Source: Rhizobium gallicum bv. gallicum R602sp (GTDB lineage Bacteria; Pseudomonadota; Alphaproteobacteria; Rhizobiales; Rhizobiaceae). From it: 64,000 nt of DNA. Positions 42,894-52,110 of the stretch are shown here, in pieces. Position numbers and translations under genes: made by a program. The DNA is taken from positions 1,116,001-1,180,000 of the forward strand of contig NZ_CP006880.1 of the NCBI RefSeq assembly GCF_000816845.1, given 5' to 3'. Below the pieces are notes generated by a model. The model saw only the letters and a program-made list of their open reading frames with translations. It ran no database searches and was not told the DNA's origin. Each line of letters opens with the position of its first letter. Within the stretch, counting starts at the first letter, position 1.

Positions 42894-43900
42894 TTTTTCG
42901 CTGCCTGCAATGACGGAAGGCGAAGCGTCACCGGCATGCCCTGGCGAAGATCCGGCCCGGGTTTTTCGATGACGACGCGCAGACGATAGACGAGGTCAGT
43001 GCGAAGTTCCGGTGTCTCGACGGATTTCGGCGTGAATTCTGCAACCGGAGAAATGAAGCCGATCCTGCCGTCATAGGCCTGATCCGGTTTGGTGTCGGAC
43101 GTGACCTTGACCTTCATGCCCGGATGTATCCGACCGAGTTCCGCCTCTGCGACATAGCTGCGGACCCATACAGGCTCGGTCAGCGATAGCACATAGACGG
43201 CATCGGCGGACGATACGATCGCACCGGGCTCCTTGATCCGCGACAGGATGACGCCGTCGTTGGGTGCCCGAAGCTCCGTATCGCCAAGGGATGTCCGCGC
43301 CGTTGCAAGAGTGGCTTCGGCCGATTTCAACTGCGCTGCCGCAGCTGCGATGTCTTCGGCGCGGCTGCCTTCCTTCAACAACACGAGCGCCTGATTTGCC
43401 GATTCCGCACGTGCCGCAGCCATTGCTCTTGCAGCCGTCGCCTGATCGAGGCCCGCTTGAGAAACCGTACCCTGCGGCCGCAGCTGCCGGGCGCGGTCGT
43501 AAGCGAGATTGGCGTTATTCAGGTCAGCAAGGCTTTCGTTGTAAGATGCGCTTGCCTGCGCAATCTCTGCGGGCCGCGGACCGGCCCTGAGCTTGTCGAG
43601 TGTGGCACGCAGCGCGGCGACGCTTGCTTCCGCCGAACGGACCGCATAGTCGTAAGGTTCGGTGTCCAGCCGCGCCAGAATAGCACCGCGCTTGACGGTA
43701 TCGCCCTCATCGACGCGTGCCTCTTCGAGCCGGCCACTTACCCGGAAAGCGAGCGAAACTTGGCGGATATCGACATTTCCGTAGAGTGTAAACTCCTTTG
43801 CGCCTTGCGGGGCCCAGCCGAGCCTCGACGGCACGTCGTACCACCAGCCGGCCGCGGCTGCGCCGGCGAGAAGGATCGCAGCCGGAATGATCTTGTTCAT
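42890..43900 (-). CDS. ybhG: Membrane fusion (HlyD/EmrA-type) protein, YbhG-like
   Basis: A 336-residue periplasmic adaptor. An N-terminal membrane anchor ([17 protein letters not shown]) precedes a biotinyl/lipoyl-like half-domain ([37 protein letters not shown]), a long alpha hairpin rich in Ala (~85-200) and a second half-domain ending [21 protein letters not shown]. The start ATG 43900 has GGAGAAACAGA upstream and overlaps the TetR stop. It would connect the YbhFSR-like pump to the outer membrane. Confidence 0.88.
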   Translation of the reverse strand: MNKIIPAAILLAGAAAAGWWYDVPSRLGWAPQGAKEFTLYGNVDIRQVSLAFRVSGRLEEARVDEGDTVKRGAILARLDTEPYDYAVRSAEASVAALRATLDKLRAGPRPAEIAQASASYNESLADLNNANLAYDRARQLRPQGTVSQAGLDQATAARAMAAARAESANQALVLLKEGSRAEDIAAAAAQLKSAEATLATARTSLGDTELRAPNDGVILSRIKEPGAIVSSADAVYVLSLTEPVWVRSYVAEAELGRIHPGMKVKVTSDTKPDQAYDGRIGFISPVAEFTPKSVETPELRTDLVYRLRVVIEKPGPDLRQGMPVTLRLPSLQAAKK

Positions 43901-44595
43901 TCTGTTTCTCCTTTCGCCGGTTCGAGCAGCGCGACAAGGTTGCGCGCGTGGGCCTGCAGTGTTGCGATCTGCTCTTTGCCGATAAAATCCCATTCCATCT
44001 GCGCGAGCACTGCGGCGTTCGCCATGCGGAAGACCAGAAGGCTGCCGACGAAGGAGAGGGTGCGCAAACGCACGTTCTCGGAGGCAGGGTCGTCTTTCAA
44101 AATCGCCCCGATCAGCCGCCGTGCCATGTTGATCATCGGTCCCATGATGCCGGCATAGACCCTTTCGAAAGCCGCCGTCGGCTCCAACTGCTCGCGGATG
44201 ATGAAGCGGGCCCAGGCCTCCGATTCCTTGCTGACGAAAAGGACGACCATTGTTTCGACGATCTCCGTCAGAAAGAGCCGTGCCTGCGACACATTCAACG
44301 GCGTGTTCGTTTCATCGATTTCTTCAAGATGGCGGCCGACGCGATGGCGGATGCCGGCGACATGTCCGGCGACAATTCCCGCAAGGTATTCGGCCGTTGC
44401 GATATAAAGCCCTTCCTTGCTGCCGAAGTAATAAGGGATGGCTTGTAGGTTGACGCCTGCCGTATCGGCAAGCTTGCGCGTACTAGCGCCGTCAAAGCCG
44501 TACCGGCCAAATACATCAAGTGCCGCCGCAAGCAGCCTCTCGCGGGTAACTTCGCTTCGGGATGCCTCGGTGTTTTTGGTGCCCGTTTCGTTCAT
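43897..44595 (-). CDS. TetR family regulator of the exporter operon (CecR-like)
   Basis: A 232-residue TetR repressor. The helix-turn-helix lies in residues ~15-60 ([33 protein letters not shown] followed by [10 protein letters not shown]), and the C-terminal domain resembles CecR, the regulator of ybhG in Escherichia coli. It is the first gene of the operon and is coupled to ybhG by ATGA. ATG at 44595 has no Shine-Dalgarno but sits eight bases after the -10 of a good sigma-70-type promoter, so the transcript may be leaderless. The alternative TTG at 44631 lies in the -35 box and is unlikely. Confidence 0.87.
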   Translation of the reverse strand: MNETGTKNTEASRSEVTRERLLAAALDVFGRYGFDGASTRKLADTAGVNLQAIPYYFGSKEGLYIATAEYLAGIVAGHVAGIRHRVGRHLEEIDETNTPLNVSQARLFLTEIVETMVVLFVSKESEAWARFIIREQLEPTAAFERVYAGIMGPMINMARRLIGAILKDDPASENVRLRTLSFVGSLLVFRMANAAVLAQMEWDFIGKEQIATLQAHARNLVALLEPAKGETE

Positions 44596-44602
44596 GAGAG
44601 TT

Positions 44603-44631
44603 ACTATATGGCGTTTCTTGATATCAGTCAA
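44603..44631 (-). promoter_or_regulatory. Sigma-70-type promoter giving a probable leaderless tetR mRNA
   Basis: On the minus strand TTGACT (44631-44626), a 17-base spacer and TATAGT (44608-44603). The tetR ATG begins at 44595, about where transcription should start. The spacer holds the palindrome TGATATCA (44619-44626), a possible TetR operator core. Confidence 0.6.
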
Positions 44632-44868
44632 TCGAATGAATTATAATGGCGTAAGTCATTGCACACGCCGCGACGCGCCGCTTTCCTCGGCGTTTCTTTC
44701 TGGCGGCGGGCGTGGATCGTTTACTTGAGGCCGACAATCACGGCATCTGTGGTGCTGGGGCCGACGATTTCCGCCAGTTTGCGGGCGAGATATCAGCCAC
44801 GTTGTTTCGTCATATTGCGCAGCGAACGCGCCGTGCGGGCGTAGCGCCTGCGCCCGTCAGGGACGAGG

Positions 44869-44891
44869 CAACGGGTTCGCTGAACCCGTTG
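44869..44891 (-). terminator. Hairpin after the DMGDH-like gene
   Basis: A perfect 10-bp stem CAACGGGTTC/GAACCCGTTG with a GCT loop, starting ten bases after the stop codon. There is no T-run on the minus strand. Confidence 0.6.
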
Positions 44892-44900
44892 TTCTTGATA

Positions 44901-47462
44901 TCAGCTCCGGGGCTTCGAATTTTCCGGATCGTAGAGCGGCTTGTAGCCGACGGCGACGACTTCGACGGGATAGGTCTCGCCGAAGTAATCGACCTCGAGC
45001 TCGCGACCCACCTGGCAATAGGACCAGGGCAGAAATGCCAGCGCGATATTCTTGCCGATGGTCGGGCCATAGGCAATCGACGTCGTATAGGAGCGGCGGC
45101 CGAGTTCGTCGACCAGCGTTTCGCCCGTGGCCGGATCCATGACCGGCAGTGAGCCGACCGGGTAGCGGGCAACACCGCTCGTGTCGACATTGTCAGTCAT
45201 CACGAGCGTGCAGAGCATGGCCGGCTGGTGCTCGCGAGCCTTGTATTCCAGATGCTTGGACTTGCCGCGGAAGTCGGCTTCCTTGACCTTCGGACGGGCG
45301 AGGTCGGATTCGATGAGGTTGTACTGCGTAAGTAGGTCGGCGTTCTGCAGGCGCAGGCTCTTTTCCATGCGGCGGGAATTGGCATAAGTTTCCACGCCGA
45401 AGGCCATGACGCCGGTCGAGCGCAGCGCATCCCAGACAGAAAGACCGTCTTCGTATTTCATGTGCAGTTCCCAGCCCTGTTCACCGACATAGGAAATGCG
45501 GAAGGCCGTGACGGACTTGCCGGCGATCTCGATCGGTTTTATTGCCGCGAAGGCGAAGTTTTCGGGATCAAGGCCGGCCGGATCGGCGACGACCTTTTTC
45601 AGCGTTGCGCGCGCATTCGGACCCCAGATACCGATGGTGGTGTACTTCTCGGCCACCTCGGTGACGGTAACGTTGAACTCCTTATCCTCGGCGATGCGCT
45701 TCACGTAATGGAAATCGCGCGGGCCGGCATCGGCGCCGTCGATGACGCGGCAGCGATCGGCCATGCGGATCACGGTCAGGTCGGCACGGACCATGCCTTC
45801 GTCATCGAGGAAGTGCGTGTAGATGCCCTTTCCGACGTTTGCATCACCGCCGATCTTGGCCGCGCAGATCCATTCCATCAGTTCGACATGGTCCGGGCCC
45901 TCAACATCGAACATGTAGAAGTGGCTGAGGTTGACGATTCCGCAATCCTCGCTCATGGCGAGATGTTCAGCATTCGATACGCGCCAGAAGTGCCGGTTGT
46001 CCCACTCGTTTTCGCGAACCGGAACGCGGTCGCCATACTTTTCAAGCAGATGCTCATTCGCCTTGTAGCCGTGCGCGCGTTCCCAGCCTCCAAGTTCCAT
46101 GAAATATCCGCCGAGCTCCACCTCGCGCTCGTAGAAAGGCGAGCGCTTGACGTTGCGTCCGGTGGCATAGGGCTCGCGCGGATGTATGGCGGGAAAGTAG
46201 ATCTTCTGGGCCGCCTCGAATGTACGGCCCTCGATGAATTTTTCCTCGAGCTGGTGCGGATAGAAGCGTGCATAGTCGATACTGGCATGGTCGATCTCTG
46301 TGCGGCCGTCCGTCATCCAGTCGGCGATCAGCTTGCCGTAGCCGGGGCCGTCCTTGACCCAGATAGCGACGCAGTACCAGAGGCCGCGAACCTTCTGGCT
46401 TTCGCCGCAGGACGGGCCGCCAGCTGCAGAGACCTGCAGGAGGCCATTGAAGGAATGGCCTTCATTGTATCCCAGTTCACCGAGGATCGGGGTGAGCTCC
46501 ATGGCGCGCTCCAGTGGCTCGAGGATCTGCTCCATTTCGAGGTCGCGTTGCGAGGGCGAGAGGCGAGCTTCATGCTTTTCCAAAATGTCGCGCGGATGGC
46601 AAAGGCGAGGATTGGTCGTTTCGTAATAGCCCCATTCGATCTGGCCGCCTTCGGTGGTCTTCGGGTCGCCGGTATCGCGCATGTAGGCGGAGTTGCCCTG
46701 GTCGCGCAAAAGCGGAAAGCCGATTTCCTTGCCCGTGCCTTCGAACTCGTTGTAGGGTCCGAAGAAAGTCAGCGGATGGTCGACCGGCATGACCGGAAGG
46801 TCTTCGCCGACCATTTCGGCGATCAGGCGACCCCAGATCCCGGCACATACGACGACATGATCGGCCATGATCGTGCCGCGATGAGTAACGACGCCCTTGA
46901 TGCGGCCATTCTCGACGATCAGCGATTTGGCGGGCGTATTGCCGAAAACCTTGAGCTTGCCGGCCTTTTCGCCAGCATCGACCAACTTGCCGGCGACGGT
47001 CTGCGAGCGTGGAATGACGAGGCCGGCATCGGGATCGAACAGGCCTCCCTGAACCATGCTCTCCTCGATCAGCGGGAACTTTTCCTTGATCTCGGCCGGG
47101 CTGACATAATGTGCCCGGGTACCGAAGGCCTTAGCCGAGGTTAGCTTGCGCTTGATCTCTTGCATCCAGGTGTCGTCGCCGGTCCGTGCAACTTCCAGGC
47201 CGCCGATGCGGGCGTAGTGGCCCATTTTCTCGTAGAAATCGATGGAGTACTGCGTCGTCCAGACCGAGAGATAGTCATGGCTGGTCGTGTAGCAGAAGTC
47301 GGAGGCGTGCGCCGTCGAGCCGATGTCGGTCGGGATGCCCGACTTGTCGATGCCGACGATATCATCCCAGCCACGTTCGATCAGGTGATGCGCAATTGAT
47401 GCGCCCACAATGCCGCCCAACCCAATAATTACAACTTTCGCTTTTTGTGGAAATTCTGCCAT
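44901..47462 (-). CDS. FAD-dependent oxidoreductase with GcvT domain (dimethylglycine/sarcosine dehydrogenase type)
   Basis: An 853-residue enzyme. The N-terminal DAO-type FAD domain reads VVIIGLGGIVGASIAHHLIERG, followed by GSTAHASDFCYTTSH at the usual site of covalent flavin attachment in this group. The middle has the FAO_M-type linker, and the C-terminal ~400 residues form a GcvT-like folate-binding domain (AEHLAMSEDCGIVNLSHFYMFDVEGP, GEQGWELHMKYEDGLSVWDAL). Such enzymes demethylate N-methylated amino acids and pass the methyl carbon to tetrahydrofolate; the exact substrate is unknown. ATG at 47462 has GAGGG upstream. The gene is monocistronic and followed by a hairpin; a 12-bp palindrome CGACT-AC-AGTCG (47513-47524) lies about 50 bases upstream. 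Confidence 0.85.
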   Translation of the reverse strand: MAEFPQKAKVVIIGLGGIVGASIAHHLIERGWDDIVGIDKSGIPTDIGSTAHASDFCYTTSHDYLSVWTTQYSIDFYEKMGHYARIGGLEVARTGDDTWMQEIKRKLTSAKAFGTRAHYVSPAEIKEKFPLIEESMVQGGLFDPDAGLVIPRSQTVAGKLVDAGEKAGKLKVFGNTPAKSLIVENGRIKGVVTHRGTIMADHVVVCAGIWGRLIAEMVGEDLPVMPVDHPLTFFGPYNEFEGTGKEIGFPLLRDQGNSAYMRDTGDPKTTEGGQIEWGYYETTNPRLCHPRDILEKHEARLSPSQRDLEMEQILEPLERAMELTPILGELGYNEGHSFNGLLQVSAAGGPSCGESQKVRGLWYCVAIWVKDGPGYGKLIADWMTDGRTEIDHASIDYARFYPHQLEEKFIEGRTFEAAQKIYFPAIHPREPYATGRNVKRSPFYEREVELGGYFMELGGWERAHGYKANEHLLEKYGDRVPVRENEWDNRHFWRVSNAEHLAMSEDCGIVNLSHFYMFDVEGPDHVELMEWICAAKIGGDANVGKGIYTHFLDDEGMVRADLTVIRMADRCRVIDGADAGPRDFHYVKRIAEDKEFNVTVTEVAEKYTTIGIWGPNARATLKKVVADPAGLDPENFAFAAIKPIEIAGKSVTAFRISYVGEQGWELHMKYEDGLSVWDALRSTGVMAFGVETYANSRRMEKSLRLQNADLLTQYNLIESDLARPKVKEADFRGKSKHLEYKAREHQPAMLCTLVMTDNVDTSGVARYPVGSLPVMDPATGETLVDELGRRSYTTSIAYGPTIGKNIALAFLPWSYCQVGRELEVDYFGETYPVEVVAVGYKPLYDPENSKPRS

Positions 47463-47965
47463 CACATGCACCCTCGAACTTTGTTGCGCCGAATCTAGTA
47501 CACGCAATGACGCGACTACAGTCGATCCACGACATAAAAATGTAGCGATCCGCCAAATGCCTCGCCTGTTCGAGACATCCGCGGGCAGCCATTCTCCTGC
47601 ACTCCGGCAAGGTACGCCTATACAGGCCAGCCGCGAGGTTCCGGATTCATTTTTTTGAACAGGCGGAGAGCTGCAGACCATGGATCTTCGCGCAGGGAGG
47701 CGAGAAAGTCGGCAGCTCAGTTGCAAGCTGCGACGATCGTCGTCGCTGAAGGCTTTTTTCACGCCGCCGAGCACTCCGGCTGGTTTCGAATATCACCTGC
47801 AGTTTGGGTTCGTGTACATTCTCGATGTCTTCGCGCAGGTCGCCTCGCTGATCATCGGAATTTTCCTATGAAGGTCGACCGGCTCCGTGCTGGCGGGCCC
47901 GACTCTTCCTATAACGCGCGATTCCCGATATCGAATATCGAGTAATCTATTTTTGATGGCGAGGA
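47463..47965. other. Gap between the DMGDH-like gene and padR
   Basis: About 500 bases without a supported gene. Short frames (47655-47945, 47680-47871) lack recognisable features. Two palindromes are visible: CGACTACAGTCG (47513-47524) near the oxidoreductase start, and CGATATCGAATATCG (47926-47940) before padR, which could be the PadR operator. Confidence 0.45.
47926..47940. promoter_or_regulatory. Candidate PadR operator
   Basis: CGATAT-CGA-ATATCG, an inverted repeat 25 bases before the padR ATG. PadR regulators commonly repress their own operon through AT-containing palindromes. Confidence 0.4.
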
Positions 47966-48276
47966 ATGGAATATCAGGATCTTCTTTCCGGTTTTGTCCG
48001 GCCCACGTCCTCCATCACGCCGCAGAGGGCAATCTGCACGGCCTGTGGATGATCGAAGAACTGGCCCGGCATGGCTACAAAGTCAGCGCCGGGACGCTCT
48101 ACCCCATGCTGCACTCCCTGGAGAAGAAAGGTTATCTGACCTCACGTATCGAACGCGTCGGCCGCTCGCACCGGCGGATCTGCAACGCTACACCCTACGG
48201 CCTTGTCGCTCTCGAAAAAACCAAGGAAAAAGCCAAGGAGCTATTTCGTGAAATTCTCCCAGACAACACTGCCTGA
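47966..48276 (+). pseudogene. Frameshifted PadR family regulator upstream of chrA
   Basis: The conserved N-terminus MEYQDLLSGFVR is read from ATG 47966, but the remainder (HVLHHAAEG, MIEELARHGYKVSAGTLYPMLHSLEKKGYLTS) is in the next frame, so one base seems to be missing near 48000-48004, where Leu is expected between Arg and His. The winged-helix core and its C-terminus are otherwise intact. An unshifted product could start at ATG 47956 but would lack the normal first helix. It overlaps the chrA start by 29 bases and would normally regulate it. Either a real inactivation or a sequencing error in GGCCCACG. Confidence 0.7.
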
Positions 48277-49480
48277 GTCTGCAGTCGAGCGCCCGCGTGG
48301 CAATCCCGGTGAAGTCTTTCGCGTATTCCTGAAGCTCGGGCTGACCTCCTTCGGCGGACCGATCGCGCATCTCGGCTATTTCCGGGACGAGTTGGTGGTG
48401 CGGCGCAGATGGATCGACGAGGCCGGCTATGCCGATCTCGTGGCGCTTTGCCAATTTCTACCGGGGCCGGCGTCAAGCCAGGTCGGCTTTTCGCTCGGTA
48501 TCCTGCGCGGCAACGGCTTGCTTGGCGGGCTCGCTGCCTGGTTCGCTTTCACCATGCCATCGGCCGCCATGCTCCTGGTCTTTGCGCTCGGTGCCGCGGC
48601 TTTCACCGGACCCGTAGCAGAAGGCTTCCTGCACGGCCTGAAGCTGGTAGCCGTTGCCGTTGTCTCGCAGGCGATCTGGGGTATGGCGAAGGTTCTTACA
48701 CCTGACCGCGAGCGTGCCGGCATTGCGTTGGCCGCCGTTGCGATCACTGTGTTCATCGGGGGAACGTTCGGCCAGACCGGCGCGATCGCACTTGGTTCTG
48801 TTGCCGGGCTCTGGTTTTGTCGCGCGGTCGTCCCTGTACAGGCCGGACGTCTCAGCTTCCCAGTCTCGCGCCGGGGCGGCGCGATCGCGCTCATCGTCTT
48901 CGCGGTCTTGTTCTTGGTCCCGCCCCTTATTGCAGGCTTCACTGGCCATGAGGCTGTCGCGCTGTTCGACGCCTTCTATCGCTCGGGCTCTCTGGTGTTC
49001 GGTGGGGGACATGTCGTGCTGCCGTTGCTTCAGGCGGAAGTGGTGACGCCTGGTTGGGTGACGAACGAGGCTTTTCTCGCCGGCTATGGCTTGGCGCAGG
49101 CAGTGCCCGGACCGCTTTTTACCTTCGCCGCTTATCTCGGCGCGGTTATGGGGCCTGCACCCAACGGGCTCGCCGGGGCGGTCATCGCCCTTGTCGCCGT
49201 CTTTTTGCCGGGCCTGCTTTTGGTTTACGGCATGCTGCCGTTCTGGGACGCGCTTCGGCTGCGAGCCGCGGCACAGGCCGCCATGCGCGGCGCGAACGCC
49301 GCCGTCGTCGGGATCCTTGGTGCGGCGCTCTACAGCCCGGTCTGGACGAACGCTGTACTCTCGCCCGTGGATTTTGCACTCGCACTCGCAGGGTTTCTCT
49401 TGCTTGTCGTCTGGAAAATGCCACCCTGGATCGTCGTCTTGGTGCTGGCAGCAAGCGGTGCGCTTCTCCATCCCATTTGA
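48248..49480 (+). CDS. chrA: Chromate transporter ChrA
   Basis: A 410-residue chromate efflux transporter with the two-domain CHR architecture. Domain 1 has FLKLGLTSFGGPIAHLGYFRDELV and LCQFLPGPASSQVGFSLGILRGN; domain 2 has SLVFGGGHVVLPLLQAEVV and GLAQAVPGPLFTFAAYLGAVMG. There are ten or so membrane segments. The start is GTG at 48248, with AAGGAG seven bases upstream; an open extension to 48203 is rejected. It overlaps the 3' end of padR. Role: chromate export, driven by the membrane potential in known members. Confidence 0.9.
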   Translation: MKFSQTTLPESAVERPRGNPGEVFRVFLKLGLTSFGGPIAHLGYFRDELVVRRRWIDEAGYADLVALCQFLPGPASSQVGFSLGILRGNGLLGGLAAWFAFTMPSAAMLLVFALGAAAFTGPVAEGFLHGLKLVAVAVVSQAIWGMAKVLTPDRERAGIALAAVAITVFIGGTFGQTGAIALGSVAGLWFCRAVVPVQAGRLSFPVSRRGGAIALIVFAVLFLVPPLIAGFTGHEAVALFDAFYRSGSLVFGGGHVVLPLLQAEVVTPGWVTNEAFLAGYGLAQAVPGPLFTFAAYLGAVMGPAPNGLAGAVIALVAVFLPGLLLVYGMLPFWDALRLRAAAQAAMRGANAAVVGILGAALYSPVWTNAVLSPVDFALALAGFLLLVVWKMPPWIVVLVLAASGALLHPI

Positions 49481-49555
49481 GGACCTTTGGGCAAGGGCAA
49501 GCATCTACCAATTATCGGGGGTAAAGTAACGAGAGCTACAACGGAGGAAAATTCC

Positions 49556-49939
49556 ATGTCAGGCATCAGCGTGCGTTACATCGTTGACGACGTCGACGCA
49601 GCAGTCGATTTTTACCAACAGCATCTCGGCTTCTCGGTCGCGTTTCGTCCCGCGCCAGGCTTCGCCATTCTCACCAAAGATGGGTTTCGCCTTCTCGTAA
49701 GCGCAATGACCGGACCAGGCGGAGCGCCACAGGCGATGCCGGATGGGCGCAAGCCGGAGCCCGGCGGCTGGAATCGCATTCAGATCGAAGTTACGGATAT
49801 AGAGGCGCAGGTCGCAGCACTGCGCCAAGCCGGCGCACGGTTCCGCAACGACATCTTGCAAGGAATGGGCGGCAAGCAAATCCTTCTCGAGGACCCCGCG
49901 GGAAATCCGATCGAACTGTTCGAAGCGCCGAAGAAATGA
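49556..49939 (+). CDS. VOC (glyoxalase/bleomycin-resistance) family protein
   Basis: A 127-residue single-domain vicinal-oxygen-chelate protein: VRYIVDDVDAAVDFYQQHLGF, then FRLLVSAMTGPGGAPQAM, and ILLEDPAGNPIELFEAP with the C-terminal metal-type Glu. The first metal position has Arg instead of His or Glu, so metal binding may be altered. GGAGGA nine bases before ATG 49556 sets the start. It follows chrA by 75 bases on the same strand and may be co-transcribed. Substrate unknown. Confidence 0.82.
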   Translation: MSGISVRYIVDDVDAAVDFYQQHLGFSVAFRPAPGFAILTKDGFRLLVSAMTGPGGAPQAMPDGRKPEPGGWNRIQIEVTDIEAQVAALRQAGARFRNDILQGMGGKQILLEDPAGNPIELFEAPKK

Positions 49940-49969
49940 GCTTTGCCAAATGCGCAGCCAATGGAGCCC

Positions 49970-50374
49970 TCAAACGCTAGGGACATCGGAAGCGCTTGTG
50001 CGCTGATCCGGGATGGCGCAGGTCGCGCCGCCCAAAAGGCGCGAGCGGGTGAGAAAACGTTTCTCGCGCCCATTGTCGAGCGAAAACATGCCGCCGCGGC
50101 CGGGGACGACATCGATGATCAGTTGCGTATGCTTCCAGGCTTCGAACTGGCTGGCACTGATATAGACAGGCACGCCCCCGATCTCGCCAAGTTTCACATC
50201 TGTCTCCCCGACGCGGAATTCAGGTGACGGGTAACACATCGGCGACGACCCATCGCAGCAGCCGCCGGACTGGTGAAACAGGATATCGGGATGGTCGCGG
50301 CGGATTTCGCTAATCAGAACAAGCGCCGCATCCGTTGCAAGCACGCGTGGTTCACCGGTAACGGTCGTTTCCAT
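49970..50374 (-). CDS. DUF779 protein of the aldehyde dehydrogenase operon
   Basis: A 134-residue protein with the family hallmark HQSGGCCDGSSPMCYP and later GRGGMFSLDNGREKRFLTRSRLL. DUF779 proteins occur next to acetaldehyde dehydrogenases of the ExaC/AcoD type; their biochemical role is unknown, but the paired cysteines suggest metal binding or redox chemistry. ATG at 50374 is chosen by domain fit. It lies 71 bases after the aldehyde dehydrogenase gene on the same strand, so it is almost surely co-transcribed. Confidence 0.85.
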   Translation of the reverse strand: METTVTGEPRVLATDAALVLISEIRRDHPDILFHQSGGCCDGSSPMCYPSPEFRVGETDVKLGEIGGVPVYISASQFEAWKHTQLIIDVVPGRGGMFSLDNGREKRFLTRSRLLGGATCAIPDQRTSASDVPSV

Positions 50375-50445
50375 CCTGGTTCCTTCATGCCGAAAAGCCT
50401 CCTCCCGAATAGGGAGAAGGCAGCAATTTATGACCAACCCGTTCC

Positions 50446-51954
50446 TCAGAAGAAGCCGAGCGCCTTCGGGCTGTAGCTCACGAGCATGTTCTTGGTCTGC
50501 TGGTAATGGTCAAGCATCATCTTATGTGTTTCGCGGCCGATACCAGACTGCTTGTAGCCGCCGAAGGCCGCATGTGCCGGATAGGCGTGGTAGCAATTCG
50601 TCCAGACGCGCCCCGCCTGGATCTCGCGGCCGAAGCGGTAGGCGCGGCTTCCGTCACGCGTCCAAACGCCTGCTCCCAGGCCGTAAAGAGTGTCGTTGGC
50701 GATCTCCAGCGCTTCCTTCTCATTCTTGAAGGTCGTGACCGATACCACCGGGCCGAAGATCTCTTCCTGGAAGATGCGCATTCTGTTATGGCCCCTGAGG
50801 ATCGTCGGTTTGACATAATAGCCATTGGCAAGTTCGCCGCCGAGATCATTGCGCGTGCCCCCCGCCAGGACTTCGGCGCCTTCCTGCTTGCCGATGTCGA
50901 GATAGGCGAGGATCTTCTCTAACTGTTCGTTCGATGCCTGCGCGCCGATCATCGTCGCGCTGTCGAGCGGGTTGCCCTGCTTGATGGCTTCGACGCGCTT
51001 GACGGCCCTTTCCATGAAGCGGTCATAGATCGATTCCTCAACCAGGGCGCGGCTGGGGCAGGTGCAGACTTCGCCCTGGTTTAGAGCAAACATCGCAAAA
51101 CCTTCCAGCGCCTTGTCAAGGAAATCGTCGTCTTCGGCCATGACGTCGGCGAAGAAGATATTTGGCGACTTGCCGCCGAGTTCGAGGGTAACGGGGATGA
51201 GGTTCTGGCTGGCATATTGCATGATCAGTCGCCCGGTCGAGGTCTCGCCCGTGAAGGCGATCTTGGCGATGCGCGGGCTGGCCGCAAGCGGCTTGCCGGC
51301 TTCCAGGCCAAAACCGTTGACAATATTGAGGACGCCTGGCGGCAGCAGATCGCCGACGAGTTCGGCCCATACAAGAATGGACGCTGGTGTCTGTTCGGCC
51401 GGCTTGAGAACCACGCAATTGCCCGCCGCAAGGGCCGGAGCAAGCTTCCAGGCCGCCATCAGGATGGGGAAGTTCCAAGGAATGATCTGGCCGACGACGC
51501 CAAGCGGCTCGTGGAAGTGATAGGCGACGGTGTCGTGGTCGATTTCGCCGATCGAGCCTTCCTGTGCACGTATGCAGGCAGCAAAATAACGGAAGTGGTC
51601 GATGGCAAGCGGAATGTCGGCCGCCATCGTCTCGCGGATCGGTTTGCCGTTGTCCCACGTCTCGGCCTGGGCGAGCAATTCCAGCTTGTCCTCCATGCGC
51701 TGGGCGATCTTCATCAAGATATTCGAGCGTTCGGCAGGCGAAGTCTTGGCCCATTTATCCTTCGCCGCATGGGCCGCATCGAGCGCCGCGTTGACGTCCT
51801 TTTCGTCGGAACGTGCAATTTCGCAAAGCTTGCCGCCTGTCACCGGCGTGATGTTGTCGAAGTATTTGCCTTCGATCGGCTCGCGCCACTCGCCCCCGAT
51901 GAAGTTGCCGTACTTTGACTTGAACGGCGCTTCGACGATCTTCTGATGCAGCAT
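50446..51954 (-). CDS. NAD-dependent aldehyde dehydrogenase (ExaC/AcoD type)
   Basis: A 502-residue aldehyde dehydrogenase. The catalytic Cys is in [17 protein letters not shown], the general-base Glu in [14 protein letters not shown] and the coenzyme loop in [14 protein letters not shown]. The CTCPSR form is typical of the bacterial acetaldehyde dehydrogenases ExaC and AcoD. GGAGGATG precedes ATG 51954. It forms an operon with DUF779. A GAF-Fis regulator lies upstream on the same strand, and a TGTCGCA-N4-TGCGACA site lies 106 bases upstream of the ATG. Role: oxidation of acetaldehyde or similar short aldehydes to acids. Confidence 0.9.
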   Translation of the reverse strand: MLHQKIVEAPFKSKYGNFIGGEWREPIEGKYFDNITPVTGGKLCEIARSDEKDVNAALDAAHAAKDKWAKTSPAERSNILMKIAQRMEDKLELLAQAETWDNGKPIRETMAADIPLAIDHFRYFAACIRAQEGSIGEIDHDTVAYHFHEPLGVVGQIIPWNFPILMAAWKLAPALAAGNCVVLKPAEQTPASILVWAELVGDLLPPGVLNIVNGFGLEAGKPLAASPRIAKIAFTGETSTGRLIMQYASQNLIPVTLELGGKSPNIFFADVMAEDDDFLDKALEGFAMFALNQGEVCTCPSRALVEESIYDRFMERAVKRVEAIKQGNPLDSATMIGAQASNEQLEKILAYLDIGKQEGAEVLAGGTRNDLGGELANGYYVKPTILRGHNRMRIFQEEIFGPVVSVTTFKNEKEALEIANDTLYGLGAGVWTRDGSRAYRFGREIQAGRVWTNCYHAYPAHAAFGGYKQSGIGRETHKMMLDHYQQTKNMLVSYSPKALGFF

Positions 51955-51976
51955 GTCATCCTCCCTAGATGAGCCA

Positions 51977-51992
51977 GGTTCAGGAGTGAACC
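51977..51992. promoter_or_regulatory. Palindrome in the aldehyde dehydrogenase leader
   Basis: GGTTCA-GGAG-TGAACC, a perfect 6-bp inverted repeat about 23 bases before the start codon. It could be a hairpin near the ribosome site or a second operator. Confidence 0.35.
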
Positions 51993-52059
51993 AGTGGAGG
52001 AATTCTGCGCATCTTTGGTCGAACGAACCAGACTGGCGGGGTATTGTTGCAGTGCACAG

Positions 52060-52077
52060 TGTCGCAGCGGTGCGACA
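52060..52077. promoter_or_regulatory. Operator site O1 for the GAF-Fis regulator
   Basis: TGTCGCA-GCGG-TGCGACA, a perfect 7-bp inverted repeat between the regulator gene and the aldehyde dehydrogenase. The same palindrome occurs at 53167-53184 upstream of the regulator. Confidence 0.7.
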
Positions 52078-52110
52078 TGATAATCGCACTTCGGAAAGAA
52101 CAAGAGACGT

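Noticed and set aside
44615..44904. 13-base repeat TTCTTGATATCAG at 44615-44627 and 44892-44904
   Set aside because: A 13-base match is expected many times by chance in 64 kb, and the second copy lies over a stop codon; the TGATATCA core in the promoter is noted separately.
45462..47144. 560-codon frame opposite the DMGDH-like gene
   Set aside because: Long only because of high GC third positions in the sense gene; no domain.
47680..47871. 63-codon frame with a hydrophobic end before padR
   Set aside because: No ribosome site and no conserved feature; one hydrophobic stretch alone is weak evidence.
51955..52110. Sigma-54 promoter for the aldehyde dehydrogenase
   Set aside because: No GG-N10-GC element of the -24/-12 type was found, and the regulator lacks the AAA+ domain.
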